64,000 bases of DNA from Pararge aegeria (taxonomy: Eukaryota > Arthropoda > Insecta > Lepidoptera > Nymphalidae): NCBI RefSeq assembly GCF_905163445.1, contig NC_053184.1, positions 248,001 through 312,000 of the forward strand, given 5' to 3'. The notes under the pieces were generated by a model, which was not told the origin of the DNA, did not search any database, and was given only the letters and a program-made list of their open reading frames with translations. The position numbers and the translations under genes are program-made. This document shows positions 43,991-55,103 of the stretch, in pieces (within the stretch, counting starts at the first letter, position 1; each line of letters begins with the position of its first letter).

Positions 43991-45862
43991 ATGGTGCAAA
44001 ACGACAAAGAATCCTGGTCATCAGATGACACGATTAGAGTTTTGATAGCTTCAGACATTCATTTGGGCCACCTCGAAAATGACGATGTGCGTGGAGAAGA
44101 TAGCTTCATTGCCTTCGAAGAAGTTCTTTCTCTAGCAGTTCAGTACGACGTCGACTTGGTTCTGCTGGGAGGGGACCTCTTTGACCATGCGAAGCCATCC
44201 CCGAGTTGTATGTTTAAGTGCACTCAAATCATTCGAAAATACTGCTTCGGTGATAAACCCATCAACATAGAGGTACTATCTGATCAGTTTGAAAACTTCT
44301 CACGCAGTGTGAATTACGAAGATCCGAATCTGAATGTGTCGTATCCCATACTTTCGATCCACGGCAACCACGACGACCCAGTCGGCCAGGACAGCGTAAG
44401 CTCCCTCGACATATTGTCCATAACCGGTCTCGTTAATTATTTCGGAAGGTGGACCGACTACACTCACGTGCGCATTTCGCCTGTGCTCATACAGAAAGGC
44501 GATACTAAACTGTCGCTTTATGGGTTGAGCCACATCAAGGATCAAAGACTTGCAAGGCTTTTTGTAGAGAAGAAAGTAGAAATGGATCTTGTTGAAGATG
44601 GTAACGATTGGTTTAATATTTTAGTGCTCCACCAAAACAGAGCTGACAGAGGCCCCAATAATTTTATACCTGAAAATGTGCTGCCCTCATTCCTAGACCT
44701 CGTCATATGGGGCCACGAGCATGACAGTCAAGTATTTGCCACCAAGGATGTTAAGAGAGAAAATGAAAGCTTCCTCGTAGTTCAGCCTGGAAGCACTGTG
44801 GCAACATCCCTGGCGGCCGGTGAAGCACTGCCCAAGCATTGTGCCCTGCTGCAACTGCACAGGAAGGAGTACATTGTGACGCCCCTGCCATTGAAAACCG
44901 TAAGACCCTTCATATTTAAGACTGTAGTGCTTTCAGAAGAAAACCTCGGTGAGGAAGATGTCAATGAAAAAGAGAAAGTACAAAACTTTCTAAAGGAAAA
45001 AGTCACCGAAGCCATCAAGGAGGCTGAATCTCTACACAGCGGGGATCCAAAACAGCCATCCCTGCCTCTCATTAGGCTCAGTGTTTTTTATGAACACGAA
45101 GGCCAAGATTTTAATCGGGTCAGGTTCTGTCAGAACTTCAACGGTCTTGTCGCCAATCCTAAAGATATTCTCATCATGAAAAGAGAAAAGAAGCTAAGAG
45201 AGCGCAAGGAACGGATCGATGACTCCGAGGAAGTAGACATCGGGGGCGCTGCAGCCGAGGCGACGGACGTGGAGTCCTTGTTGCGAGCCTACTACGAAGC
45301 GCAGCCGCCCGAGCGGCGCCTCGCCGTGCTGTCCGTGCGCTCGGTCACGGAAGCCGTCCGCGACTTCACGCTCAAGCGCGACGACGACGTCTTCCGCAGA
45401 GTCCTCGACGCTCACAAACAGCACTGCGTCGACTTTCTTTTGAAATCCAACGCCGAGACGGCGGCCGAGGTGGATGAGAAATTAAAATCATGTAAGGAAG
45501 CACTCGACGCTGCCGACGAGGAGAGCCTGAAGACCTTGATCTCGGCGGCGGCCACGGCGGCCGTGGCCGCCACTAAGAAGGCGGCCTCCAAGAGCGAGTC
45601 CATCGTGCTGTCCAGCGACGAGGAGGCGGCGCCCAGCGCGCGCGGGCGGGGGCGCGGGGCGCGCGGCGGGCGGGCGCGGGGCGCGCGCGGGCGCGGGGCG
45701 CGGGGCGCACGGTCGCCGCCCGCGCCGCCGGCCGTGGAGCGGCGCAGCACGCCGCGCCGCTCGGCCGCGCAGAAGACCACGTCGTGGCTGCAGACGCTGG
45801 CCAGCGAGCGCACGACGCGCCGCCGCCGCGACTCGTCCGACATCGAGATCTCGGACGACTGA
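43991..45862 (+). CDS. mre11: Double-strand break repair nuclease Mre11
   Basis: Mn-dependent 3'-5' exonuclease and endonuclease of the nuclear Mre11-Rad50-Nbs complex, which senses and trims DNA double-strand breaks and protects telomeres. The 623-aa product is close to the fly protein in length. All five phosphodiesterase motifs are present: SDIHLGH (D22, H24), GGDLFDH (60-66), GNHDDP (125-130), LHQNR (213-217) and GHEHD (241-245). The capping domain follows, then a Lys/Arg-rich helical part, an RGRGARGG-type Gly-Arg-Ala motif (about 555-585) and the acidic end SDIEISDD. The CDS has no intron; a splice acceptor just upstream suggests an intron in the 5'UTR. The last third is far more GC-rich than the first two thirds. 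Ptp10D lies head to head on the left. Confidence 0.97.
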   Translation: MVQNDKESWSSDDTIRVLIASDIHLGHLENDDVRGEDSFIAFEEVLSLAVQYDVDLVLLGGDLFDHAKPSPSCMFKCTQIIRKYCFGDKPINIEVLSDQFENFSRSVNYEDPNLNVSYPILSIHGNHDDPVGQDSVSSLDILSITGLVNYFGRWTDYTHVRISPVLIQKGDTKLSLYGLSHIKDQRLARLFVEKKVEMDLVEDGNDWFNILVLHQNRADRGPNNFIPENVLPSFLDLVIWGHEHDSQVFATKDVKRENESFLVVQPGSTVATSLAAGEALPKHCALLQLHRKEYIVTPLPLKTVRPFIFKTVVLSEENLGEEDVNEKEKVQNFLKEKVTEAIKEAESLHSGDPKQPSLPLIRLSVFYEHEGQDFNRVRFCQNFNGLVANPKDILIMKREKKLRERKERIDDSEEVDIGGAAAEATDVESLLRAYYEAQPPERRLAVLSVRSVTEAVRDFTLKRDDDVFRRVLDAHKQHCVDFLLKSNAETAAEVDEKLKSCKEALDAADEESLKTLISAAATAAVAATKKAASKSESIVLSSDEEAAPSARGRGRGARGGRARGARGRGARGARSPPAPPAVERRSTPRRSAAQKTTSWLQTLASERTTRRRRDSSDIEISDD

Positions 45863-46873
45863 CTTCCATGTCGTCTCCTCCATTCCCCATAATTTACGCA
45901 ATGTTCTCGGAACTGTCGATTTCGAGATCCTTTTAACGATAGATGTCTAAGTTTAATATAAGAATTTACAAATGTTTATAAGTAAATATATTTTTTTGGT
46001 GGAATAACAATATCTCTGACGAATACATCGGATCTTATTAAAATAGTCCTCGGAATCCTTAGAGTAATTTTATAAATGGGATAGTGTGCTGGTTTAATCA
46101 CACAGCAACAGAGATACAGAATGATGTGATATTTGCATAGCACAGAGCACTCGGTTACAGAACAGTCGGTTTTGCACGCACTACAAAGGGCGCGTATGAA
46201 CCAGCTGCGAACTTTGTAACGGAGTCGGTTATAGCAGTAATTTTATACCTTATTTCGTAAAAATATTGTTTAAGTTGGAAAATAAAAATATTTTCTTAAA
46301 GTATTTGTTTATTAAAACCTTTAACAACCACGCACCGCGTATCTACTTCCAGTTCTGAGCTGACCAACCAGAATAATTGAGTTTTCACAGAGACCAGCAC
46401 AAGTAATGAACAATTAACAAAATCAAACTCATCCGTGGGACAATATTTCTCTAAACGAGCCAACAATGACAGCGAACGTAATTATTCAGCATTCCTGATA
46501 GTGGCCACCGGGTTTTAGTGGGTAATCCCACCATCCGACGTATGCCTCAGACGTGGGTATCCCTCACGAGAGGGTTTCACACCCGCTGACAAAAATACTA
46601 GGTATCAAAGTATGAGCTATCCTCGTACTGCGGAGTGCAGCAAGTATAGAGTGAATATAGATGTGTCCTACGATTTGAATAGCCAAAATTGTATTATTTT
46701 TCTATACATATTTTAAGAGAGGTCATACATTTTCTGCGAGATTACCACGGGGGAAACCGCCCTCCCCTGTCCTCCCCGGGTGCGCTCATGCTACCGCCGC
46801 TTCAAAAACCGTAACCGTGACCGTATCGGGCTGGGTAAATAAATAGTCAATTGTAACGAATGGTAGTTGTAGT
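45863..46873. other. Convergent intergenic region, mre11 3'UTR and beyond
   Basis: No further coding signal. The mre11 3'UTR probably ends near an AATAAA-type signal around 46281. The stretch at about 46500-46610, with GGGTAATCCCACC-like sequence, may be an old dispersed repeat. Confidence 0.4.
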
Positions 46874-47016
46874 TTATTCGTCGTGAGCCGGCGGCCGCTC
46901 GACCAGCGTGCGGCGCAGGTAGCGCAGCGCGGCGTCGGCGGCTTGGCGCGGCGAGCGGCCCGCGAACGACAGCGGCGGCGACGTGGCCGCCAGGCGCACC
47001 ACGGCCACGCCCGGAT
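46874..47016 (-). CDS. r2d2: R2D2-like exon 5: C-terminus
   Basis: Acceptor GTTGCAG. It reads (N)PGVAVVRLAATSPPLSFAG to AADAALRYLRRTL and ends HDE-TAA. The last strand and helix resemble the end of a dsRBD fold. The stop codon lies inside GAATAAAC, so an AATAAA polyadenylation hexamer overlaps it. Confidence 0.78.
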
Positions 47017-50000
47017 CTGCAACAAGCGGGCGTCAGCGCGGCGCCGGGCGCGCCCCCCCGCGCGGGCACTCACTCAGCGACAGCTCGTCCGCGCGCACGC
47101 CCAGCGCCTGGCACACGCGCCTCAGCACGTGCTCGGGCGGCTCGTCGGGCGCCGCGCCCAGCAGCGCGCGCAACCCGCGCTCGCACGCCTCGTCGCCTGC
47201 GGACACTCGCGCTCAACACACGCCTCGGGCCCGGAACCCTCACGCGCCGATGGCCGGCCGTGCGCATATTCAGCGAAGGTGTCCCTTGATGTGTGTCAAA
47301 AACGACAAATCGAAGGATACCCGTCTTCGCTATTCGCTTCATGTGTAGAATTAGGCACAAAAGTAGATGTAAAGCGTTAACACGGAACGCAAACGACCGG
47401 TATCCCACGACCCTCTAACTCATCCACCATCAGAGGATTGGATTTAGTATCATGCATGCAAAGAACGGTGCCACGAAAAATGAGTTCGGTCTTGGAGGAA
47501 ACAAGAACAAATCAATATTTTTAAGATTTTATGAATAATTTCAGTTTTGGTACAATAGCGTTACATATGTACATATAACACGTTGGTTTGAATTTTATAT
47601 CCCAACCAGTGAGCGTTTTAAGAGTGGTTATTCCTTTGAAAACATGAGGAGTTTCTCAAATCGATTGTTTTTTAATATATTTATTAGCTCAGTACAAAAA
47701 ACTAAAAATCAAAATCGTATTTTAGTTGACTCAGTATGCGTGATACAACTTGCTTTGTTATTCGATTCGCGCATCGGTCTATCCTATAGAAATAAATTCT
47801 ACACACTTTGCCTTATGAAAACGAATAGCGTGTAGCGCAGAGTGGTTCCACAATTATTCAAAAGCGAAAAAATCCCATTTTTGTTAGTATTCCAAGAGAC
47901 GAAACATGCCATTTTTGTGTTGTGTTTCAAGAGGTGAAAAGTTCGAATTTGTGTTAGTACTTAAGAAGCGAAAACATTCCATTTTTATGAGTGTATCAAT
48001 GTATTTGTCTACAGATGGCGAACCTTATTATATTATATTTAGTTAAATTAACTAACCTTTATGCGAATTAAAAAAGCTAACATAGATCGGGAGATGTTAT
48101 GTCACTAGGTATAAACTCGAATTTGGCAAAAACGGAATGTTCTTACAAACGAAAAGAACATCGATTAGATTTTTCAGAGATGTGTTCGTACACAATTGCG
48201 TTTAGCACATGGCTACGAAGGAAAAGAAACATCACGTGGAATCGATTCGGTAGCACATTGCAACTTCGAAGCCCCCCGACACGCTGCGGCTGTTTTATAC
48301 GTCGAAACGAAAACATTGAATCCGAAACGGCAATTTCACAGAAACAGTGGTGTTTGTGTTTGTAAGCGTGTCTGTGTGTATGGCGACGTTCGAGGCTGAC
48401 ACTCGTTCGAAAAGGGCGAAAATACTTTAATAGTAATGAATCGCACATCAAATCAAATAGTCAAAGACAACAAGAGCCCGGCGCCGGGCTCCTCGCCAGG
48501 CGGCGCGAAGGAGCGTCAGGCTCGCTCACCGCAGTGCGCGCGCAGACCCCGCTGGTAGTGCGCCACGCGCTGGCCCAGGTCGGGGCGCCACGGCGCGTCG
48601 GGCGCGGCGGCCGCGTCGGGCGCGACGGTCGCGGCGCGCTCGCCCAGCCGCGCCAGCGCCGCCTCCGCGCGCGCGCGCCCCGTCGACTTCTCCTGCGCGC
48701 GCTGCAACGCCTCCTCCTGCACACGCACCGCTGCTGAGGCCGCGACAGTACGCAGACAGACAGACTAGTGTCACAATGTACTGTTCATTATTGAGCGACG
48801 AGTGACGAAGCACCAAAAAATATCATTTACAATCGCAGTTATCATCACACTCTTAGTTCATTTGTATGCAGAATTTTAACCAAGAAAATTTCCTAGCATT
48901 TCTATGAAATGTCATGTGTATAAATATTATAAAACAACGCTAAGTCTCTAGTCGGTGAGTTGCTGTGCCGGTGCAGGAGTTCTGCTCTCTGCCATATTCA
49001 CAAGATGATCATCATATTTGAGAGATATTACCGACGCTCCCAACTTTTCAATGCAAAAGATTTATAAAAAACGATTGAGATATGACAGAGTTATAGTATA
49101 AAATAGTCTTTACCTTTCAGACCTTATTCCGCATGAACCCTATTGTTTGTTAAGAATAAAAATCGCTTAGATGTTAACCCGGGATGTCAGCAAGTTAGTA
49201 AGTGAGCAATTTCCGCATAATGCGCTAAAAGACACACGCCCGCACCTCCACGAAGTCCTTGGTGAGCCGCCCCAGGTTCTCGCGCAGGTAGGTGTACAGC
49301 TGCTCGGCGGCCAGCTGGCGCGCCTGCTTCTTGGTGGTGGCGGTGGCCGTGCGGCTGTGCAGGCCCAGCGCGGCGCACACGGTGAAGCGGCGCAGGTGCG
49401 GCGGGCCCGTGTCGCCCACCAGCTCGTAGCGCGCCTCGCCCAGGCGGTACTCCTCGCACAGCTCGCGCAGCACGGCCACGTAGCTGCGCGCGTCTAGCGC
49501 GGGCGGCGCCGCCGAGCCGCCGGGCAGCGGGCCCTCGCCGCCGGGCAGCGCGGGCGCGCGGCCGGGCGACGGCGGCGAAGGCTCCCGGCGCGCGGGCGGC
49601 GCGGCGTAGGGCGCCGGCACGGGCAGGCCGCGCGCCGTGAGCTCTTGCAGCATGCGGCGAGCCGCCTCCTGCTTGGCCTCCTTTTTGGAGCGCGCCTGCC
49701 CCGTCACGGCCACGCCCTGCGCCGACACGCGGTACTCGAACGTGGCCTGGTGCTGCGGCCCCGACTGCAACGCGCCGACCCCACATCAGCCTTTACACAT
49801 TGGGTCTCTTCGCTTCCCAACCCTGACTAATTGATCGACAAATGGACGAGGAAGCCGGACGTACCGCAGAGACATTTTGCCTTTTTGCTAAGATGCCGCT
49901 CGGAAACCGGTTAGGGGTTTTAAAATAACCGCCATGTTCCTAACAGGATAGTCGACATCCATCTTGCATCGAAACCGACCGCCATTACACGATATTCCAG

Positions 50001-50285
50001 TCAAGGGCTACAATAAGATGTCAGGATGGCATTTACTGAACTAGAAATGAACTACTGAAAAGAATGGACTTTTATGATATTATTAAATTTCAAAAGGGTT
50101 TGGTTATTTATTTTTGTAACTTAAAAACACACACAGGCAGCCGAGGCAGAGCCAGGGCGCGTCTAGCTAAAAATATAGGAAAACTGAATGTCATCAAAGC
50201 TTACCTGCGCTATGCACTCATACTTGGGCACCTCGTTCATCTTGATCATCATCTCTTGGAGCACGGTCACAGCTGTTTTCATCAT
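46874..50285 (-). CDS. r2d2: Double-stranded RNA-binding protein, R2D2-like (5 coding exons)
   Basis: Partner of Dicer-2 in siRNA loading if the assignment is right. Exons in order: 50285-50205, 49764-49246, about 48733-48530, 47196-47074 and 47016-46874; about 355 aa. dsRBD1 (residues 3-70) starts almost at the N-terminus (MKTAVTVLQEMM, ATFEYRV, ARSKKEAKQEAARRML). After a Pro/Gly-rich linker (74-120) comes dsRBD2 (121-195: SYVAVLRELCEEY, TKKQARQLAAEQLYTYL). The C-terminus (VVRLAATSPPLSFAG, QAADAALRYLRRTL) looks like a degenerate third dsRBD, as in R2D2 and Loquacious. The start at residue 1 of dsRBD1 favours R2D2. The phase at the 5' end of exon 3 does not fit the obvious 49246 donor, so a donor or small exon there is misplaced. 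Loquacious is the alternative. Confidence 0.72.
47074..47196 (-). CDS. r2d2: R2D2-like exon 4
   Basis: Acceptor TGTCCGCAG and donor GTGAGT. It reads (G)DEACERGLRALLGAAPDEPP to LRRVCQALGVRADELSL. Both phases agree with neighbours. Confidence 0.75.
48530..48733 (-). CDS. r2d2: R2D2-like exon 3
   Basis: Reads AVRVQEEALQRAQEKSTGRA to VAHYQRGLRAHCG. Its GTGAGC donor is in phase with exon 4. The 5' edge is uncertain: CTCAG and CAGCAG are both possible acceptors, and neither fits the exon 2 donor in phase. Confidence 0.65.
49246..49764 (-). CDS. r2d2: R2D2-like exon 2: rest of dsRBD1, linker and dsRBD2
   Basis: 173 codons between acceptor GTTGCAG and a weak GTGCGG donor. It carries both KKxAK-type RNA-contact motifs (SKKEAK and TKKQAR) and a 47-residue Pro/Ala/Gly linker. 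Confidence 0.85.
50205..50285 (-). CDS. r2d2: R2D2-like exon 1 (coding)
   Basis: Acceptor TAATTACAG at 50290, then AAAT, ATGATG and 27 codons ending YECIAQ before GTAAGC. It encodes helix alpha-1 and the beta-1 start of dsRBD1. Phase 0 matches SGPQHQATFEYRV in exon 2. The first of two ATGs is used. Confidence 0.8.
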
Positions 50286-50621
50286 ATTTCTGTAATTACT
50301 GCAATATTTCAACATTTAGTCACTAGTCAAAACTTCCCGTTTTCAAACACGCTTATTATATACAAGAGCCTTACTAATAAACGTTGTTTAGCTGGGGATA
50401 AGTTATACGCTATCTCATCTTTGGTCATCAGTAATTTGGTATTCCAAAAAAGATAACAAAACATTGTGTAACTATACAACCGCTACTGAAACATTTGTAA
50501 GGAACAGAAAATTTTGTAAAAGATGTGATTTTGAATAGATGCTCCACACTCCACATTTAACTCAGGGCAAGAGTGAAAAACTGCTGGAAACCGATGGATA
50601 TCTATAACTTTACTAATATTA

Positions 50622-50712
50622 TAAAGAGGAAAGATTTTTTTGTTTGTTTGTTTGTACCCAAGAAGCTCTGAAACTACTGAACCGATTTTAACCATTTCTT
50701 TACCAATAGACA
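50622..50712 (+). mobile_element. Fragment of the same short repeat family
   Basis: TTTACTAATATTATAAAGAG, TTTGTTTGTTTGTTTG and CTGAAACTACTGAACCGATT are its hallmark blocks. It is in the upstream intron of the R2D2-like gene. Confidence 0.45.
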
Positions 50713-51574
50713 ATTATACCATAGAATCCAGACAGAACCGCAGTATTACAGCCCACTGCTAGACTAAAGGCCTCTCCCAAATATTAAACAGCCTAAAAAG
50801 CCTAAACCACCGCTTAGCATACCGCTTTCGACAAATGCTCAAAACAGCTACATTGAAAGCCTCTAAAACAGTCAATTATCTTCTTTCCAACTAAACCCCG
50901 TAAGATTCTGTAACGTTACAAAAATTTTAAGCCATATGGTACGAGGGCCCCCCCTTCTTTTTCTTGTTCATATTATCAAAAGCTAGAATACTTATCAAAA
51001 TAAGTAAACTTTTATTTAAAAGTAAAGACTTTTTCCCATTCACTGCTTATAGTTTGGACGAATGGTTAAAGAGATTTGAACGAATGTAGATAAGTATGGA
51101 CTGCTTACCTTTTGAGTAATATTAATTCTATTAGACAGTTTTTTTATATGTTCAAAGTGTCAATCTATTTAGAAATAGTCTATGTTTGGCTATGTAATAA
51201 CATTACATATTGGATAGAAGTAGTACTTTCTAGAATTCCATGATATATTACCAAAACAAAGCTTAATTTGCTATACTCTCTAACTTGTTAACCTAACTTG
51301 TTGTCAAACATTATTAACAATCGATCAATTATTCATTGTAAAGTCAAAATTGCCGAAGATCTGTATAGTGCCGAATTCAAAAAAACAGTCCGCGTAATTT
51401 AATATCTACTATCACCGCTACATTGTATCAATTGTTTTATTTAAAATTTTACACAGCATTGCAATAAAACTGTTGTGGTTGTGCTAACATTCTAGCAATC
51501 AATTCTATATACTATTCACTGTGTAAATAGAATAATAATACTATGAAATAACACCCTGGGACACAATCACTTAC

Positions 51575-51660
51575 CGGGCGACTGCTTTACTCTGGGTATT
51601 GTTATCGGTTATCTGAACTGCAGCAGACACAGCTGAATTATCACGAAAACTTTTTCGCTG
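51575..51660 (-). other. Probable non-coding first exon of the R2D2-like gene
   Basis: A strong GTAAGT donor on the minus strand ends a segment at 51575. It lies 1.3 kb upstream of a coding exon that has its own acceptor (TAATTACAG) just before the ATG. The upstream limit is a guess. Confidence 0.45.
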
Positions 51661-52017
51661 CTTTATAATGTTTTAGTAGTATTTTACTAATACTTGATAT
51701 TTTCGACCCTCCAGTTTTGTAATAAATAAATACAAAATAAGTCACAATGACCAAAGACGAAGCAGTGATGCCAGCACACTTTTTAGGAGCCGTTCCGTTC
51801 CTAACTAATTTAATCATTTTATGACATTACAGTACTATCAAACATTTTTAACCTTTCTTTAAAGTAATATGAAACTCATAGGATATATTTTTGAATTTAT
51901 TTTTTATGTAATTTTTTTGGGCTGGAACTTTTTTACTTCTGGTATCACCGAGAAACGTCAGAATCCAACGGAAAGACTAGTATTTTTTTTGTTTTTATAA
52001 TAAAAAAATTCTTTGAA

Positions 52018-52195
52018 TTATAACACTAACCAAAGACCACACTCCATTACGAACGCCTTATTTTGGAATACTAAGTTTTATAAAAAGTATAGTGCTATAG
52101 TTATAAGTATAATGTTTACCTTTTGACAATCACCTTTGTGGATCTTCCAAGTATACGTGACATTGGCGAAGTACAACATGCCGATTTGGCACACC
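52018..52195 (+). repeat. Dispersed repeat, copy 2
   Basis: Counterpart of 21016-21187. Shared blocks include ATTTTGGAATACT and GTGGATCTTCCAAGTATACG. Confidence 0.7.
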
Positions 52196-52828
52196 TTTTT
52201 TTTTTGTTTGTCCTATGTTTAATATGGAACGCCCACTATTCATTGATAAATTAAATATTTATAAACACGGTAGCTTACAAGATTATATGTGAATATATTA
52301 TATCAACAATTGAAAACATTTGAATTACCTACCCGAATTAGTAAAAATTACTCTGCTTGGAATACTTTATTTTTATTTACACTGAAGACATGGCTTAATG
52401 CCTTAGGTATTATGAAATTGGATATGAATATTTAGGACTTTACGCCTTTTTATGAGATTGAGAATTTTAAACACTAAATACATGGCTATACGGTGATAAA
52501 CCTTTGCCTTTTCCATATGGGAAAGAATAAAAAAAAGCCGTTCTTAGAACTTGTTAACCAAATATTACGATAGCTATAATAATAAATAAAATAAAAAGCC
52601 TTTCTATTCTCACGTCTCTTACATTACTTAAAAATGTTGTTATTAAGTTTGTACACAATTATATCCTTAAATCTACATTATTAGTTTGGTTAGTCAGTAA
52701 TTTTCTCGGGTAGAGGCCTCCCTCAACATTTTCTATGTTGCTCTTTCCTTGCCTTGCGTCATCCAAACGTTCCCTGCAGCTAGTTTGATGTCATCAGCTA
52801 ACCGTTTGCTTGGTGGCTAACATCCCTT

Positions 52829-53290
52829 TTACCATCGGGTCCTTTTCACCGTGTGGTTTGTATTGTCCATATCTGCGTAGCGGGATATATGGCCGGCCCG
52901 TAGACTAGTGTCAACCACAATTTTCTTTAGATTTAATAAGTAATTCCCCTTTAGGATTTCTTTAAGTGACCAAAACTTCTTCCAGGTTAAATTTATTCTT
53001 CTTTTAATTTCTTCTTCATTGCTTGACTTGGTAAGAGATATTTGCGTGCCTAAATAAATGTAACTGTGTACGCAGACTATATTATTTTCATTAACAGTAA
53101 TAGGTTTTCGTTTCGTTTTTTGGTTATTAGTCATTACCTTAGTTTAAAATGCATTCATTTCTAAGCCTATTTTGAAATTTTCTTGGTCAAGAGAGCGAAT
53201 CATATACTGTAGTTCTTTTGGTGTTTCAGCGAGTAAGACAATATCGTCAGCGAATTTAAGATGGTTTAAGTACTGACTATTGTATAAAAA
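52829..53290 (-). mobile_element. RTE-like LINE reverse transcriptase remnant
   Basis: The ORF at 52829-53134 reads YIYLGTQISLTKSSNEEEIK and RRINLTWKKFWSLKEIL. Upstream on the same strand, after a stop, is the LKFADDIVLLAETPKELQ motif (about 53170-53265) with the F-A-D-D active site. Degenerate and truncated. Confidence 0.75.
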
Positions 53291-53794
53291 TAATAGTATA
53301 CTAGGTATATAAGATGATTAACTAAATGTGATTAAACGTAGAGCAGCTGTGAGCGCCTAGTATGTATACGGCTAGGGAGAATTTCGCCGTGCCATTAATA
53401 TAGCAGCTACACCGTATTCATTTTACCATTTATATATTTTTTTGTTGAGGTTTGATTCAGGTTTGTTGATATTCGAAACATGAAAGAATCAATTAATATT
53501 TATGAGGAATGTACGAACACATTTAAGTAAATAAAAGATTGTCATAAAAATAACACAAGTGCATAAAGTCGAGTTTTAGTCCGCTAACACGTAGCTTAAC
53601 TTGCGTGTACATAATTTTAGGGCTTGTGAAGTCAAAAGCTGTTTTTAATTAAGTAAACAGCTTGGTAGTTGAGTGTCAAAGAACAATAAATTTTACGATT
53701 TCATAACAATATTTTTCTAGCAATGGGTTTTTATTAGCCCCTAGCGCCTATATAAATACTACGACAATACACACATCGCACTCTGGCCCCGAAG

Positions 53795-53960
53795 TAAGCG
53801 TAGCTTGTATTATGGGAACTAAGATGACTGATGAATATTTTTTAATGAATAATATTCATAAATACTTATAAAATACATATAAACACCGAGACCCTGAAAA
53901 AAAATTCCTGTTCATGACACAAACATTTTCCATATTCCACAGATTCCTACAACTACTACC
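53795..53960 (-). mobile_element. SINE body fragment
   Basis: Shares ACTAAGATGACTGATGAATA and the CACAAACATTTTC block with the SINE at 57655-57862. The tRNA head is missing. Confidence 0.6.
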
Positions 53961-54487
53961 AATTTGATTGATTTGATAGCAAAAAAAAATTTTAATAAAG
54001 TAATAGACGACCTGTAAAGGAAAACCGAAATAATACTTCACAGGCTTTAGGTGCATTATGTACTGTCCCGACCTATCTGTGAAACCAAAATGCTAATAGT
54101 TTTTAAGTAAACCACTGCCATAATTTTTACTGAAAGAAATCAGAAACAGCCCTCAAATCACATGCAAAATTAAAATCAAGTGACTCCTGCCACTTTATAC
54201 GGTACGCGGCGCGTAGCGTAGGTACTATGCGCGTGTCGGTCTTTTATCTTCAATAGGGTTGTCATAAGTAAACACGAAAAAAAAAAACATGCTCCATTGA
54301 TTTAATATTTTTTATTTCCTTATGAAATATACTTATGCATTCTCCAACAGTATTTCGTCATTCTGTTACACTGTATATATATGAATAATTATTCTGTTCA
54401 AATTTAAGAAGTTATAATTCTGAATAGCAAACATTGTTACAGCAGATGAAAGAATATATTGTGTTGAATTTACATTTTTCGGTTTTA

Positions 54488-54806
54488 ATACTATAATTGT
54501 GAATGTGTGGATGTCTGTTACTCCATCATACAAAAACGGCTGAACGGATTTCGATGAAATTTGGCATGCATGCCTTTGACATAGAAAAGAACATGCTACC
54601 TTACTAAAGTAGTTCCCGAGGGAAAATTGGAAATTGTATATGACCTAAGTCGCGGGTTGACCGCATTTAAATTTGGTATGCATGTCACCTATGCTATGAA
54701 AAGGACATTTACTTTCTAATCCGATATCTCAAATAGTTCCCGTGGTAAGATTAAAAATTGTCAGCGACGCAGCGAAAATTGACGAAGTCGTGGGCAGAAG
54801 CTAGTG
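54488..54806 (+). mobile_element. Related short repeat, nearly full length
   Basis: Starts near TGTGAATGTGTGGATGTCTG, contains CGGCTGAACGGATTTCGATG and a partial internal duplication (GGCATGCATGCC / GGTATGCATG), and ends GAAGTCGTGGGCAGAAGCTAGT-like. Confidence 0.5.
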
Positions 54807-55103
54807 TTCTTATAAATAAAGGATTATCTATAGAACTTTACACCCGTTTAGATCTCAATTCTTTTTCCGTGAAGCCGACAACCACCCATATTCTTCATAT
54901 GGATCTTGGCTTTAAATTTTTACATCAATTATGTTTTTGATGGGATTTTAATTTATGCTGCCCGACCTCGCATGCCACCTAAGTTTCTCACCAGCCTTAA
55001 TACTATGAAAATTAAAATACACGTAGGGTCTAAAAAGCCCGCGAGGACTGAGAATACCGACATGGAGAAACAGAAAGTCGTTTATGGTATTCAAATATTT
55101 TAA

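Noticed and set aside
45412..45901. Minus-strand ORFs of 105-143 aa opposite the mre11 C-terminus
   Set aside because: Antisense shadows of the GC-rich, Arg/Gly/Ala-coding end of mre11.
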